64,000 nucleotides of DNA from Ignavibacteriota bacterium (GCA_002698995.1 PAAX01000020.1:62001-126000), one strand, 5' to 3'. Shown: positions 1 through 9,972, counted from the first letter of the stretch. Numbers and translations: made by a program. The notes: generated by a model from the sequence alone, not told the origin.

Positions 1-33
1 TTGCTTATAAAAGGTTTTAGAAATAATAAATGA
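1..33 (+). CDS. 3' end of an upstream gene (partial)
   Basis: The first frame stays open from base 1 and stops at TGA 31-33, giving a ten-residue tail (LLIKGFRNNK). The stop overlaps the ATG of the next gene at 30 in an ATGA arrangement, as is usual for coupled genes. The other two forward frames stop within 20 bases. The product cannot be judged. A glycosyltransferase-cluster gene is likely from the context. Confidence 0.35.
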   Translation: MLIKGFRNNK

Positions 34-1238
34 AGATTTTATACATTGCTCCTAAAAATCCAATCCCTCCAAACGAAGGAGGAAAAATTGCAATTCTTGG
101 TAATGTGAAATATCTCAATGCAAGAGATCATATAATCGATTTTGTTTATTATTCTAATAAGTCTGATGCATCAAAAAATGAATTACAGAAATATACAAAT
201 TCAATTATCCCGGTTGAATATAGTACGAGCAATTCAATTCTCGGAATTATAAAAAATCTTTTTTCGCCAGTCCCATATAACATTTCCAAGTATCATTCTT
301 ATAAAATGAAAAGTGCTGTTATTAATGCTTTGCAAATAAATAATTACGACATTGTTTTTATTGAAAATCTGCACATGGGATTTTTAGTTGATGATATAAA
401 AAACAAATTTCATATTCCTGTTTTGCTAAGACAGCATAATGTTGAAATGAAAATAATGAAGCGATTTTTTGAATCGCAAAAAAGTTCTTTGCTGCGATTT
501 TATTCAAAACTTCAGTACAAGAAATTTTTGAAATACGAACCAAATCTTTGTTCAAAGTTTGATAAAGTTGTAATGATAACAAAGAAGGACGAAGATGATT
601 TATTAGAACTAAATGCAAAAATAAAAACTACAGTAATTCCAGCCGGAGTTGAAAAAAGTTTATTAAGTATTCAACAAAAAGTAAAAGAGCCTTATTCAAT
701 TTTTCATATTGGAAAATTAGATTGGTTTCCAAATATAGATGCTCTGCGGTTTTTTATCAATGATGTTTTACCTTTCTTAGTAAAGAAACAGCCAAAAATA
801 AAATTTTACATATACGGTGGCAAACTTCCTGAAAATTTTGATATCCCAGAGGAAGTAAAAAATCATATTATTCAAAAGGGTTATGTTGATAATCTTTGGA
901 CTGATATCGTTGATAAGCAATTGGCAGTTATTCCATTAAGAATTGGCAGCGGAATGCGTCTTAAAATAGTTGAACTTTTAGCTGCCGGACATAATATTTT
1001 AACCACTTCAATTGGTTGTGAAGGAATTAATGTAGAAGATGAAAAGCATCTTTTAATTGCTGATCAAAAAGAAGAATTTGCTAACAAAGTTATTGATTTT
1101 TTTAATGGTAAATTTGATTCGGAACAAATGATTAGAAATGGAAGAACATTAATTGAAGAACAATATCTTTGGGAAAAAATTGCTGAAAAGTTTGAGCAGA
1201 CTTTCGAAAAATTAGTTTCAGAAAATAAAAACAAATAA
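30..1238 (+). CDS. GT4-type glycosyltransferase
   Basis: This is a predicted cytoplasmic GT-B fold glycosyltransferase of 402 residues, probably adding a sugar to a lipid-linked polysaccharide precursor. The N-terminus opens with the usual beta strand and glycine loop (MKILYIAPKNPIPPNEGG). The C-terminal half has the nucleotide-sugar binding region (GSGMRLKIVELLAAG, around residues 306-320) followed by a CEGI motif, as in GT4 enzymes. Donor and acceptor cannot be read from the sequence. It is followed after 35 bases by a second GT4 enzyme, and the whole run to about 9 kb is polysaccharide biosynthesis. Confidence 0.85.
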   Translation: MKILYIAPKNPIPPNEGGKIAILGNVKYLNARDHIIDFVYYSNKSDASKNELQKYTNSIIPVEYSTSNSILGIIKNLFSPVPYNISKYHSYKMKSAVINALQINNYDIVFIENLHMGFLVDDIKNKFHIPVLLRQHNVEMKIMKRFFESQKSSLLRFYSKLQYKKFLKYEPNLCSKFDKVVMITKKDEDDLLELNAKIKTTVIPAGVEKSLLSIQQKVKEPYSIFHIGKLDWFPNIDALRFFINDVLPFLVKKQPKIKFYIYGGKLPENFDIPEEVKNHIIQKGYVDNLWTDIVDKQLAVIPLRIGSGMRLKIVELLAAGHNILTTSIGCEGINVEDEKHLLIADQKEEFANKVIDFFNGKFDSEQMIRNGRTLIEEQYLWEKIAEKFEQTFEKLVSENKNK

Positions 1239-1273
1239 AACACTTACCTCTTAACTTTTCTTATATTTATCCA

Positions 1274-2497
1274 ATGAAAATTTTAATATATTCTCATTTT
1301 TATAAGCCAGAAGCAGGAGCTGCTTCAGTTAGGATTCAATATCTTGTTGAAGCAATTAAAAAAGCAGGATATGAATTCCTAATAATTTCTCCTTATCCTA
1401 ATTATCCTCATAGAAATTTATTCAAAAATTGTAATATTAAAGAAATAGAAAGGATTGAAAATGTAAAGTTTTTGCCGGCCTATTTTCCTAAAAGTGACAC
1501 ATTAATTACCAGAATGTTTTTCTATTTTAGTTACATGATAACCTCGGCAATATACTCCTTACTAATTTTACCTAAGTACGATGTAATACTTAATTCATCT
1601 CCTCCAATTACTACATCACTTGTTGCATGCATTATAGCCAAAACTAAAAGAAGTAAATTTATTTGGGATATCCGTGATATTTGGCCTGATATTGGAATTG
1701 AAATAGGAATTTTAAAGAACAATTTTATTATAAATATTTTTAGGAAAGTTGAAAAATTCTTATTGAAGAATTCTAATTATATAACTGTTACTGCTGAGGG
1801 AGATAAATATAATTTGATCAAGAAGGGCTATAATAAGTCTAATATAATTACTTTATTTAATGGTGCTGATACAAATCTTTTTGTTCCTCTTGAAGAAAAT
1901 GAAAAAAAGCAAATTAAAATGAATTACAATATCCCGATCGATAAGAAAATCATGATTTATTTTGGATCTTTTAATTATGGAATGAATGATGTCGAACTTC
2001 TATCTCAAGCTTTATCAGAATTGCATGAGTATTCTGACAAATTTCACTTGGTGTTAGTTGGTGATGGTAATAGTCGAAACGATTTTATTTCAAGAATAAA
2101 GAATAAAATTGGGTTCACTTATTTTAATAATCTTAATAAAGAAGAAATAGCAAGAATATTAGCTTCATCAGATTGGAGCTTAATTCCTCGTAAGTTTATT
2201 GAGAATGATACCGGGGGCAATATTCCGGTTAAATGCTATGAAAGCTGGTCATGCGGTATTCCGGTACTTCTTTCCGGTATTGAAGGAACAGACATTTATA
2301 AAATATTTAACAAGGTAAAATTAGGGAAATTTATAAAACCAAATAATTTAGAAGAGTTTAAAGAAGCTTTAATTGAGATTTTGGAAATGAATATTGATTC
2401 TGAAATTAAAGATTTCGGTAGAAAATTTGTCGTTGAAAACTTTGACAGAAATAAGGAATCACAAAAATTGATGAATATAATTGAGGCAATCAAATAA
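1274..2497 (+). CDS. GT4 glycosyltransferase, WbuB-like
   Basis: This 407-residue GT-B glycosyltransferase resembles the WbuB-like branch of GT4, whose members extend O-antigen or capsule repeat units at the inner membrane. Supporting motifs are HFYKPEAGAASVR at the N-terminus, WDIRDIWPD in the middle, LNGADTNLF at the start of the C-terminal domain and YESWSCGIPVL at the donor site. A hydrophobic stretch near residues 80-105 may dip into the membrane, as in relatives. Its TAA shares one base with the ATG of the next gene (TAATG), so the two are probably translationally coupled. The exact sugar is unknown. Confidence 0.85.
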   Translation: MKILIYSHFYKPEAGAASVRIQYLVEAIKKAGYEFLIISPYPNYPHRNLFKNCNIKEIERIENVKFLPAYFPKSDTLITRMFFYFSYMITSAIYSLLILPKYDVILNSSPPITTSLVACIIAKTKRSKFIWDIRDIWPDIGIEIGILKNNFIINIFRKVEKFLLKNSNYITVTAEGDKYNLIKKGYNKSNIITLFNGADTNLFVPLEENEKKQIKMNYNIPIDKKIMIYFGSFNYGMNDVELLSQALSELHEYSDKFHLVLVGDGNSRNDFISRIKNKIGFTYFNNLNKEEIARILASSDWSLIPRKFIENDTGGNIPVKCYESWSCGIPVLLSGIEGTDIYKIFNKVKLGKFIKPNNLEEFKEALIEILEMNIDSEIKDFGRKFVVENFDRNKESQKLMNIIEAIK

Positions 2498-3657
2498 TGA
2501 TTTTTAATGAGTCATTAATATTGTTCATTATTTTTCTTTTATTGATAATTCATTCATTTTTCTTTTATCCGGTTATATTAATTCTATTAAACAGACTCAA
2601 GTCATCAATACATTCAATCAAAGATAATCAAAACAAATCTCTTTCAATATTAATTGCTGCCTACAACGAAGAAAAAGTAATTAAAGATAGAATTGAAAAT
2701 TTGGCTGAACAGAATTATGATTTTGAAAAAGTTGAAGTATTTGTCGGATCTGATAATTCTTCAGATAAAACCGATGAAATTCTTCTTGAACTATCACAAA
2801 AATATATGTGGCTTAAATTCTTTTCTTATAAGCAGAGAGGCGGGAAAGCCGGAGTTCTTAATAAACTTATTAATGAAGCAAAAAATGAAATTATTGTTTT
2901 TACTGATGCAAATACAATTTTTGATAAAAATGTTTTGAAGAATCTAGTTAAATATTTTGACAATAATGATATTGGTGGAGTATGTGGTAAACTGATTTTA
3001 AAATCTGAAGATTCAGATGATAATGAGGAAAGCCGCTATTGGTCTTATGAAACAATGATTAAACAAGTTGAAGGGGATTTAGGAATAAGTATTGCTGCCA
3101 ACGGCGGAATTTTTGCAATTCGAAAAGAACTTTATACTCAAATTCCTACTGAAAAAGCTGTTACAGATGATTTGTTTTTATCCTTAAAAGTTCTTTCCAA
3201 AGGATACAAATTTGCTTATGCAAGCGATGCGCGTGCTTATGAGAATACTGCAAATTCCTTAAATGAAGAGATGCAGAGAAAGATCAGATTTTCAGCCACA
3301 AATTTTCAAACTTTGCTTGCTTGTAAGGAATTATTATTTCATAAAAATTTATTATTAAGTTATGCTTTTTGGTCACATAAAGTTATTAGATGGTTCCTGC
3401 CATTACTGCTGATCTTCATTTTTATTTCTAATTATTTATTGATTTCATTCGGCAGTTTCTATAATCTGTTTTTTATTCTTCAAGTTATTTTTTATGCATT
3501 CTCTTTTATTGGCTTTATTCTATATAAATTTAAAATCAGATTTATGATATTTACTCTTCCTTATTATTTTTACCTTTCCAATTATGCTTTAGTTATGGGT
3601 TTTATAAAATTTATAAAAGGTCAAAATTCAGTTATTTGGGAATCAACCAAGAGGTAA
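2497..3657 (+). CDS. Membrane-anchored GT2 glycosyltransferase
   Basis: This is a processive-type family 2 glycosyltransferase of 386 residues with an N-terminal membrane helix (about residues 5-25), a cytoplasmic GT-A domain and three or four C-terminal membrane helices. Visible motifs are AAYNEEKVI (nucleotide binding), FTDANT (the DXD position) and TDDLFLSLK plus QRKIR in place of the usual Q/RxxRW. This layout is shared by hyaluronan, cellulose and poly-GlcNAc synthase relatives, but the short C-terminus and cluster context fit an exopolysaccharide glycosyltransferase. The next gene starts three bases after its stop. Confidence 0.85.
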   Translation: MIFNESLILFIIFLLLIIHSFFFYPVILILLNRLKSSIHSIKDNQNKSLSILIAAYNEEKVIKDRIENLAEQNYDFEKVEVFVGSDNSSDKTDEILLELSQKYMWLKFFSYKQRGGKAGVLNKLINEAKNEIIVFTDANTIFDKNVLKNLVKYFDNNDIGGVCGKLILKSEDSDDNEESRYWSYETMIKQVEGDLGISIAANGGIFAIRKELYTQIPTEKAVTDDLFLSLKVLSKGYKFAYASDARAYENTANSLNEEMQRKIRFSATNFQTLLACKELLFHKNLLLSYAFWSHKVIRWFLPLLLIFIFISNYLLISFGSFYNLFFILQVIFYAFSFIGFILYKFKIRFMIFTLPYYFYLSNYALVMGFIKFIKGQNSVIWESTKR

Positions 3658-3660
3658 CCC

Positions 3661-4860
3661 ATGAAATTCGATTTCATTATTGTTGGTGCCGGTATAGTTG
3701 GATTGGCTACAGCTCTTAAAATTCAAGAGAAAAATCCTAAAAAGAAAATATTGATCATCGAGAAGGAAAGAAAAGTTGCTGCTCATCAAACCGGTAATAA
3801 CAGCGGTGTCATTCATTCTGGAATCTATTATAAACCGGGAAGTTTAAAAGCTAAGAACTGCGTTTATGGTTATAAGTTACTTTTAGATTTTTGCGATCAA
3901 CATAATGTTAAATATGATTTATGCGGAAAAGTAATTGTTGCTGTTGATCAATCAGAAGTTAATTATCTTGATGTTCTTATAGAAAGAGGAACAGCAAACG
4001 GTTTAATGAATCTGAGAAAAATTACTAAAGAAGAAATTAATGAAATTGAGCCTCATGTAAATGGTATCGCCGGAATATTTGTCCCGCAAACCGGAATTAT
4101 TGATTACAAAGAAGTATCGGAAAAATATGTTGAATTGATTTTGAGTAACGGTGGAATTCTAAATCTTAATGAAGAAGTTATTAATTTTAATGAGAAAGAA
4201 AAATTAGTTGAAGTGATAACAAATAAATCAGTTTATACTGCTGATGCTGTAATAACATGTGCCGGACTTCATTCTGATAAAGTTGCAAAAAAATCTCATC
4301 CGAATCTAGATTTAAAAATCATTCCTTTTAGAGGTGAATATTATAAAATAAAAGATGAACGAAAATATTTGGTAAAGAATTTAGTTTATCCTGTTCCTGA
4401 TCCGGCTTTCCCATTTCTCGGTGTTCACTTTACCCGAATGATTGATGGCGGAGTAGAAGCCGGACCAAATGCGGTTTTGGCTTTCAAAAGGGAAGGATAT
4501 AAAAAATCTGATATTGATCTTAAAGAAATTGTTGAAATCTTTACCTGGCCCGGATTTCAAATAGTTGCAAAAAAATATTGGAAAACCGGATTTGGTGAAT
4601 TTTATAGATCATTCAGCAAAAAAGCTTTTGTGAAAGCATTACAAAGATTGATTCCGGAAATTCAAGAAGATGATTTAATTCCAGGCGGTTCGGGAGTCAG
4701 AGCTCAAGCCTGTGATAAAACCGGCGGACTTTTAGATGATTTTTCAATTATAAAAAATAAAAGAATTGTGCATGTGTGTAATGCACCTTCACCGGCGGCA
4801 ACTTCAAGTTTGGCAATTGGAGAGCATATTACATCGGAAGTATTGGAATATTTTAGTTAA
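3661..4860 (+). CDS. lhgO: L-2-hydroxyglutarate oxidase (FAD-dependent)
   Basis: The 399-residue product matches the LhgO/L2HGDH branch of the DAO family, which oxidises L-2-hydroxyglutarate to 2-oxoglutarate and passes electrons to the membrane quinone pool. The N-terminal FAD site (IIVGAGIVGLATA, residues 5-17) is followed by HQTGNNSGVIHSGIYY, a strongly diagnostic stretch for this family. The C-terminal part carries PGGSGVRAQA and the APSPAATSSLAIG flavin-binding tail. It sits three bases after a glycosyltransferase and in front of a sugar transferase, so it is cotranscribed with polysaccharide genes although no role there is known. Length is normal for the family. Confidence 0.92.
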   Translation: MKFDFIIVGAGIVGLATALKIQEKNPKKKILIIEKERKVAAHQTGNNSGVIHSGIYYKPGSLKAKNCVYGYKLLLDFCDQHNVKYDLCGKVIVAVDQSEVNYLDVLIERGTANGLMNLRKITKEEINEIEPHVNGIAGIFVPQTGIIDYKEVSEKYVELILSNGGILNLNEEVINFNEKEKLVEVITNKSVYTADAVITCAGLHSDKVAKKSHPNLDLKIIPFRGEYYKIKDERKYLVKNLVYPVPDPAFPFLGVHFTRMIDGGVEAGPNAVLAFKREGYKKSDIDLKEIVEIFTWPGFQIVAKKYWKTGFGEFYRSFSKKAFVKALQRLIPEIQEDDLIPGGSGVRAQACDKTGGLLDDFSIIKNKRIVHVCNAPSPAATSSLAIGEHITSEVLEYFS

Positions 4861-4896
4861 CTTTAAGGCTTTATAATTTGGAGAATTGTTTTACCA

Positions 4897-6300
4897 TTGG
4901 ACAAAAAAGTTGAAAAAATATTAGTTCTTTTATCCGATTTAATTACAATTAATTTTGCCGGAATTTTATTCTTTTATTTTAGAGTTGAAACCGGTTGGTT
5001 TCAGTTAATTACCGAACCCGCATTTATCCTTCCCATTTCAATTTTATATCTTTTTTGGCTTTTAATTTTTTTTATTGTTGGAATGTATCGGACTTGGTTT
5101 GCTTCTTCAAGATTTGATGAATTATCTACATTATTCAAATCTACTTTTGTTGGGATTTTCATTCTTTTCTTTTTAATTCTTTATGATGATTTTGTTCATC
5201 AAGAGCCTTCATCAAACAGATTTTTAATTTTTATTTATTGGGGAATACTTCTTGGTTCGGTCAGTTTTGGCAGATTGTTTATTAGAAGTCTGCAACGAAG
5301 ATTATTGGTTAAAGGAATAGGAAGAAAAAATGCAGTTATAGTTGGATTCAATCCGAAAGCTCATTCTATTCATAATTCAATTAATAAATATAGAGCTCTA
5401 GGAATTGATGTTGCGGCATACGCTGCAGTTAAAAATGAAAATGTTGAGAAAGATCATTTAGGAATTAAAGCAGTTGATACGGTTGAAAATATTAAGAAAA
5501 TCTGTGAAAAATATGAAGCTAAACATGTTATAATAGCTTTAGAAAAACATGAAGATGATGTACTTTTTAATGTAATTGATCAACTTGAAAATATGGGTAT
5601 CAATATTAAAATTGTTCCTGATCTTTATGAAATTGTAAGCGGGCAGGCTAGAACATCACAAATTTATGGTTTCCCTTTGATTGATATTATGCCTGAACTT
5701 ATGCCGGAATGGGAAAAGAAAGCAAAAAGATTTATTGATATTCTAGTTTCGTTTGTTCTATTGGTTATAAGTTCACCAATTACCATTTCAACTGCAATTG
5801 CAATTAAGATTGACAGTAAAGGACCAATCTTTTATAAACAGGAAAGAAGCGGATTAAACGGAGAACCTTTTAATGTTCTCAAATTTAGATCAATGGTAAA
5901 TGATGCAGAGAGTAAATCCGGTCCGGTTTGGTCTCAAAAAGGAGATCCGAGAATTACTAAAGTAGGAAAATTTATAAGAAAAGTTAGAATAGATGAACTG
6001 CCCCAGATTTGGAATGTATTAAAAGGTGAAATGAGTCTGGTTGGTCCGCGTCCTGAAAGACCATATTTTGTTGAACAGTTGTCTAAAGAAATTCCTCTTT
6101 ATAAAAGAAGATTACGAGTTAGGCCGGGTGTGACCGGCTGGGCGCAGGTTAAACATAAGTATGATGAAACAATTGAAGATGTTAAACAGAAGCTAAAGTA
6201 CGATCTTTTTTATATTGAAAATATGAGTATAAGAATGGATCTTAAAATTCTTTTTAGAACGGTTTTTGTAGTTCTATTTGGCAAAGGACATTACGAGTAA
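4897..6300 (+). CDS. Polyprenyl-phosphate glycosylphosphotransferase
   Basis: This 467-residue membrane enzyme starts polysaccharide repeat units by moving a sugar-1-phosphate from a nucleotide sugar to undecaprenyl phosphate. It has about four N-terminal membrane helices, a CoA_binding_3-like Rossmann domain (near residues 140-260) and a C-terminal bacterial sugar transferase domain with all the usual motifs: KRFIDIL, FYKQERSG, KFRSM, DELPQIWNVLKG, SLVGPRPE and RPGVTGWAQV. The start is a TTG at 4897, preceded by GGAGA about 13 bases upstream. No in-frame ATG fits better and the first residues lead into the first helix. It is the priming enzyme of the cluster. Confidence 0.93.
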   Translation: MDKKVEKILVLLSDLITINFAGILFFYFRVETGWFQLITEPAFILPISILYLFWLLIFFIVGMYRTWFASSRFDELSTLFKSTFVGIFILFFLILYDDFVHQEPSSNRFLIFIYWGILLGSVSFGRLFIRSLQRRLLVKGIGRKNAVIVGFNPKAHSIHNSINKYRALGIDVAAYAAVKNENVEKDHLGIKAVDTVENIKKICEKYEAKHVIIALEKHEDDVLFNVIDQLENMGINIKIVPDLYEIVSGQARTSQIYGFPLIDIMPELMPEWEKKAKRFIDILVSFVLLVISSPITISTAIAIKIDSKGPIFYKQERSGLNGEPFNVLKFRSMVNDAESKSGPVWSQKGDPRITKVGKFIRKVRIDELPQIWNVLKGEMSLVGPRPERPYFVEQLSKEIPLYKRRLRVRPGVTGWAQVKHKYDETIEDVKQKLKYDLFYIENMSIRMDLKILFRTVFVVLFGKGHYE

Positions 6301-6303
6301 CTT

Positions 6304-7023
6304 ATGAAGAAAACATTAATTATAATTCCAACATACAATGAAATTGAAAATGTAACAAAGTTGATTCCTCTTTTGCTTGAGATGTATCCTTTTATTCATA
6401 TTCTAATTGTTGATGATAATTCGCCGGATGGAACTGCTGAATATGTTTTCAAATTATCTCAGAATGATGAGAGAATTAAACTACTCAAAAGAGCTAGAAA
6501 ACTTGGACTAGGAACTGCTTATGTTGCCGGATTCAAATATATGCTCGAAAACAATTATGATTTAGCTTTTGAAATGGATGCAGATTTTTCTCATGATCCA
6601 AAAGAAATAAAAAACTTTCTGGAAGCTGCCGAAGAAAATGATTTAGTAATTGGTTCAAGGTATATCAACGGAGTAAATGTAATTAACTGGCCAATGATGA
6701 GATTACTTCTTAGCTGGTTCGCAAATAAATACACAAGATTTATAACCGGTATGCCTTTATGTGATTCTACCGGTGGATTTAAATGTTTTAGGAGAGAAGT
6801 TCTTCAATCAATTAATCTTGATAAGATCAGATCAAATGGTTATGCCTTCCAAATTGAGATGAATTTTAAAGCATGGAAAAAAGGATTTAAGCTGAAAGAA
6901 ATTCCTATCATTTTTGTTGATAGAGTTCAGGGTACTTCTAAAATGTCGAAAAAAATTGTGCATGAAGCAATTTTTATGGTTTGGAAATTAAGAATAAGAA
7001 GCATGCTAGGAATATTAAGATAA
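6304..7023 (+). CDS. Polyprenol-phosphate mannosyltransferase-like GT2
   Basis: The 239-residue product resembles dolichol/polyprenol monophosphate mannose synthases, which transfer a hexose from a nucleotide sugar to a polyprenyl phosphate on the cytoplasmic face. Motifs in order are IIPTYNEIENV, VDDNSPDGTAE, ARKLGLGTAY, EMDADFSHDP (DXD) and STGGFKCFRREVL. It has no C-terminal GtrA-like membrane domain, so it is the short bacterial form. It begins three bases after the priming transferase. The sugar could be mannose or another hexose. Confidence 0.9.
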   Translation: MKKTLIIIPTYNEIENVTKLIPLLLEMYPFIHILIVDDNSPDGTAEYVFKLSQNDERIKLLKRARKLGLGTAYVAGFKYMLENNYDLAFEMDADFSHDPKEIKNFLEAAEENDLVIGSRYINGVNVINWPMMRLLLSWFANKYTRFITGMPLCDSTGGFKCFRREVLQSINLDKIRSNGYAFQIEMNFKAWKKGFKLKEIPIIFVDRVQGTSKMSKKIVHEAIFMVWKLRIRSMLGILR

Positions 7024-7027
7024 CATT

Positions 7028-9016
7028 ATGCCCAAGTTATCAATTATAATTGTCAATTATAATGTGAAGGAGTTTATTCTTAATCTGCTTAAATCTATTA
7101 CCAGCGCTGCAAAAGATTTCTCTTATGAAGTAATTATTGTTGATAATGCTTCTGATGACGGAAGTATTGAAGTAATAAAAGAAAAGTATCCTTCAGTTAA
7201 TCTTATTGTAAATAATAAAAATGTTGGATTTGGTAAAGCAAATAATCAAGCATTACTCCAGGCAAAAGGGGAATTTTTTCTATTACTTAATCCAGATACA
7301 ATTGTAAAAGAAGATACTTTTGAAAAGATGTTTGATTTCTTTGAAAGGAATCCCGAAGCAGGTATGGCGGGATGTAAAGTATTAAATCCCGATGGTACTC
7401 TGCAGTTGGCTTGTAGAAGAAGTTTCCCTGGTCCTTGGACATCTTTCACAAAAGTTACCGGATTAAGTTCATTGTTTCCTAAAAGTAAATTGTTTGCCAA
7501 ATATAACCTTACTTATCTTGATGAAAATAAATCCTACGAAGTAGATGCAATTTCCGGTTCATTCATGTTTATAAGAAAAGAAGTTTATGAAAAGATCGGC
7601 GGATTTGATCCTGAATTTTTTATGTACGGTGAAGATTTAGATTTATGTTATAGAGTGCAGAAATCAGGTTATAAAGTATACTATGTTCATTCAACAGAGA
7701 TAATTCATTACAAAGGAGAAAGCACTAAAAGAAGCAGCTTAGATGAAACAAAAGTATTTTATGATGCTATGCATCTTTTTGTTAAGAAACATTTTTCATC
7801 TTCATTCTTAGTTGAAACCATTCTTCAATTTGCAATATTTGTGAGAAAGTCGATTGCATTTGCTAATGTGTATAAACTCCCAATTTTTACTGCTGTATTG
7901 GATTTTATATTATTTACAGTCACACTTTTTATTTCGGAAAAGCTTTATGCAAAAGAAGATGGATGGCAGGGTTTTCCTGAAGAGGTAAAACCGGCAATTT
8001 ATTTTATTCCCGGATTTTTGCAATTATTTATTTCAACAATTTTTACTGCTTATAAAAAGAAAAGTATTTCAGTATTACGAATTGTTATTTCACTTTTAGC
8101 CGGAGTTGTATTAATATCTTCAATAACATTTTTCTTTAAACAATATGCATTCAGCAGAGCTGTTCTTTTAATTACTTATGCAATTTTATTTTTTGCTCTT
8201 CCTTTATGGAGAATTATTTCTAAGTTATTTTTCAATATCGGAATTGAAAGACATTTATCTAAAGCTAGAACACTAATAGTTGGCTCGGAAAATAGAGCTA
8301 ATGATTTGATAAAAAAATTAAAATCGAATGTAAATGATATACATAACATTATCGGTTTAATAGGATTCAGAAATGATGAAATTGATAAAGAAGTAAACGG
8401 TGTGAAAATTATCGGTACTATCAAAAACATCAAAAAAATTATTGATGACAGAAAAATTGACAAAGTAATTTTTTCATCGGATAGAATTACATTTGCGGAA
8501 ATATTCAGAATAGTTTCAATTGGGCAGAGCAGCAATGTAGATTTTATGATTGCCGGAAGTGAATCAGATTACTTAGTTGGTAAATCGGCAATAGCAATGT
8601 TGAATGATATTCCGCTTGTTAAAGTTCAGTACAATATATCATCCATTTCAAATAAAATTGTAAAGTTAATATTTGATGTAAGTTTAAGTTTGCTGATATT
8701 ATTTTTTATATTTCCGTTTGTTTATTTGTTTGGTGGAAAAAGAAAAAGAGAATCCGAATTTGGAAAATTTATTATGAGTGTTCCCAAAGTTTTTTTTCTT
8801 AGGAAAAGTTTTGTAGGACCAAAGCAGTCAAATAACGAAGGATTATTTTTAGGAAAACCCGGCTTAACCGGATTATGGTTCACTGAGTTTTATGATAAGA
8901 GTGACAAGAAAGAAGAAGAAAAATTAAATATATATTACGCTAAAAATCAGAATGCTTGGTTAGATTTAGAAATACTCGGAAAGACAATATCAAAGTTTTT
9001 TATTAAAGGAGAGTAA
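7028..9016 (+). CDS. GT2 glycosyltransferase fused to a degenerate sugar-transferase module
   Basis: The 662-residue protein has an N-terminal rhamnosyltransferase-like GT2 domain (about 1-245: IIVNYNVKEF, VDNASDDGS, LLLNPDT, GEDLDLCYR), a membrane region of roughly four helices (about 265-400), a CoA_binding_3-like Rossmann segment (about 415-545, starting TLIVGSENRA), another hydrophobic helix and a C-terminal tail resembling the end of bacterial sugar transferases (GKPGLTGLW, then WLDLEILGKTI). The catalytic centre of that family (KFRSM, DELPQ, GPRPE), intact in the neighbour at 4897, is absent. The GT2 half is expected to be active and the second half a non-catalytic remnant or scaffold. 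The next gene, accA, begins three bases on. Confidence 0.8.
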   Translation: MPKLSIIIVNYNVKEFILNLLKSITSAAKDFSYEVIIVDNASDDGSIEVIKEKYPSVNLIVNNKNVGFGKANNQALLQAKGEFFLLLNPDTIVKEDTFEKMFDFFERNPEAGMAGCKVLNPDGTLQLACRRSFPGPWTSFTKVTGLSSLFPKSKLFAKYNLTYLDENKSYEVDAISGSFMFIRKEVYEKIGGFDPEFFMYGEDLDLCYRVQKSGYKVYYVHSTEIIHYKGESTKRSSLDETKVFYDAMHLFVKKHFSSSFLVETILQFAIFVRKSIAFANVYKLPIFTAVLDFILFTVTLFISEKLYAKEDGWQGFPEEVKPAIYFIPGFLQLFISTIFTAYKKKSISVLRIVISLLAGVVLISSITFFFKQYAFSRAVLLITYAILFFALPLWRIISKLFFNIGIERHLSKARTLIVGSENRANDLIKKLKSNVNDIHNIIGLIGFRNDEIDKEVNGVKIIGTIKNIKKIIDDRKIDKVIFSSDRITFAEIFRIVSIGQSSNVDFMIAGSESDYLVGKSAIAMLNDIPLVKVQYNISSISNKIVKLIFDVSLSLLILFFIFPFVYLFGGKRKRESEFGKFIMSVPKVFFLRKSFVGPKQSNNEGLFLGKPGLTGLWFTEFYDKSDKKEEEKLNIYYAKNQNAWLDLEILGKTISKFFIKGE

Positions 9017-9019
9017 CAG

Positions 9020-9970
9020 ATGGCAAAGAATACATTGGATTTCGAAAAACCTATTATAGATCTTGAAAAGAAAATTGAAGAGATGAAAGCATATGAAGAT
9101 AATCTTGATATTAAGGATGAGATAAGTAAACTAGAGCAGAAAGTTGATCAGTTGAAGAAGAATGTTTACGAAAACTTAACAAGATGGCAGAGAGTTCAAT
9201 TAGCACGTCATCCTGAACGTCCATACACATTAGATTATATTTATATGATGACAAAAGATTTTGTTGAACTTCACGGTGATAGATTATTTAAAGATGATAA
9301 AGCAATTGTTTCAGGATTTGCTGAGATTGATGAATATAAAGTAATGATAATCGGTCATCAAAAAGGAAGAGATACAAAATCAAATCTATATAGAAATTTT
9401 GGAATGCCTAATCCTGAAGGTTATCGTAAAGCATTAAGAATGATGAAACTCGCCGAAAAGTTTAATCGACCGGTTATAACATTTTTAGATACACCCGGAG
9501 CTTTCCCGGGACTTGAAGCCGAAGAAAGAGGACAGGCTGAAGCCATTGCAAAAAATTTACTTGAAATGAGCCGGTTAAAAGTCCCGATAATTGTTGTGAT
9601 TATTGGTGAAGGAGCAAGCGGCGGTGCTCTTGGTATTGGCGTTGGTGATAGAATTTTGATGCTTCAGAATACATGGTATTCGGTAATTGCACCCGAATCT
9701 TGTTCAAGTATTTTATGGAGAAGTTGGGAGTATAAAGAGCAGGCTGCTGAAGCCCTTAAATTAACTGCCGAAGATTTACTTCAACAAAAAATTATAGATA
9801 GAATTGTACCCGAACCTCTTGGCGGAGCACATAAAAATCATGATGAAATTGCTAAAACATTGAAGGCAATTTTAAAGGAAGAGTTAGCAAATCTTATAAA
9901 GGTAAAACCGGAAAAACTAATTCAAAATAGATTAGAAAAATTTGGTAAGATGGGAGTTTACGAAGAATAA
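9020..9970 (+). CDS. accA: Acetyl-CoA carboxylase carboxyltransferase subunit alpha
   Basis: This 316-residue subunit forms, with AccD, the carboxyltransferase that moves CO2 from carboxybiotin to acetyl-CoA, the first step of fatty acid synthesis. An N-terminal coiled coil precedes the crotonase-like core. Diagnostic stretches are [53 protein letters not shown] and the oxyanion-hole loop [12 protein letters not shown]. Length equals the family norm. A clear ribosome site (AAAGGAGAGT) overlaps the stop of the preceding gene. AccD is not in the window. Confidence 0.97.
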   Translation: MAKNTLDFEKPIIDLEKKIEEMKAYEDNLDIKDEISKLEQKVDQLKKNVYENLTRWQRVQLARHPERPYTLDYIYMMTKDFVELHGDRLFKDDKAIVSGFAEIDEYKVMIIGHQKGRDTKSNLYRNFGMPNPEGYRKALRMMKLAEKFNRPVITFLDTPGAFPGLEAEERGQAEAIAKNLLEMSRLKVPIIVVIIGEGASGGALGIGVGDRILMLQNTWYSVIAPESCSSILWRSWEYKEQAAEALKLTAEDLLQQKIIDRIVPEPLGGAHKNHDEIAKTLKAILKEELANLIKVKPEKLIQNRLEKFGKMGVYEE

Positions 9971-9972
9971 AA

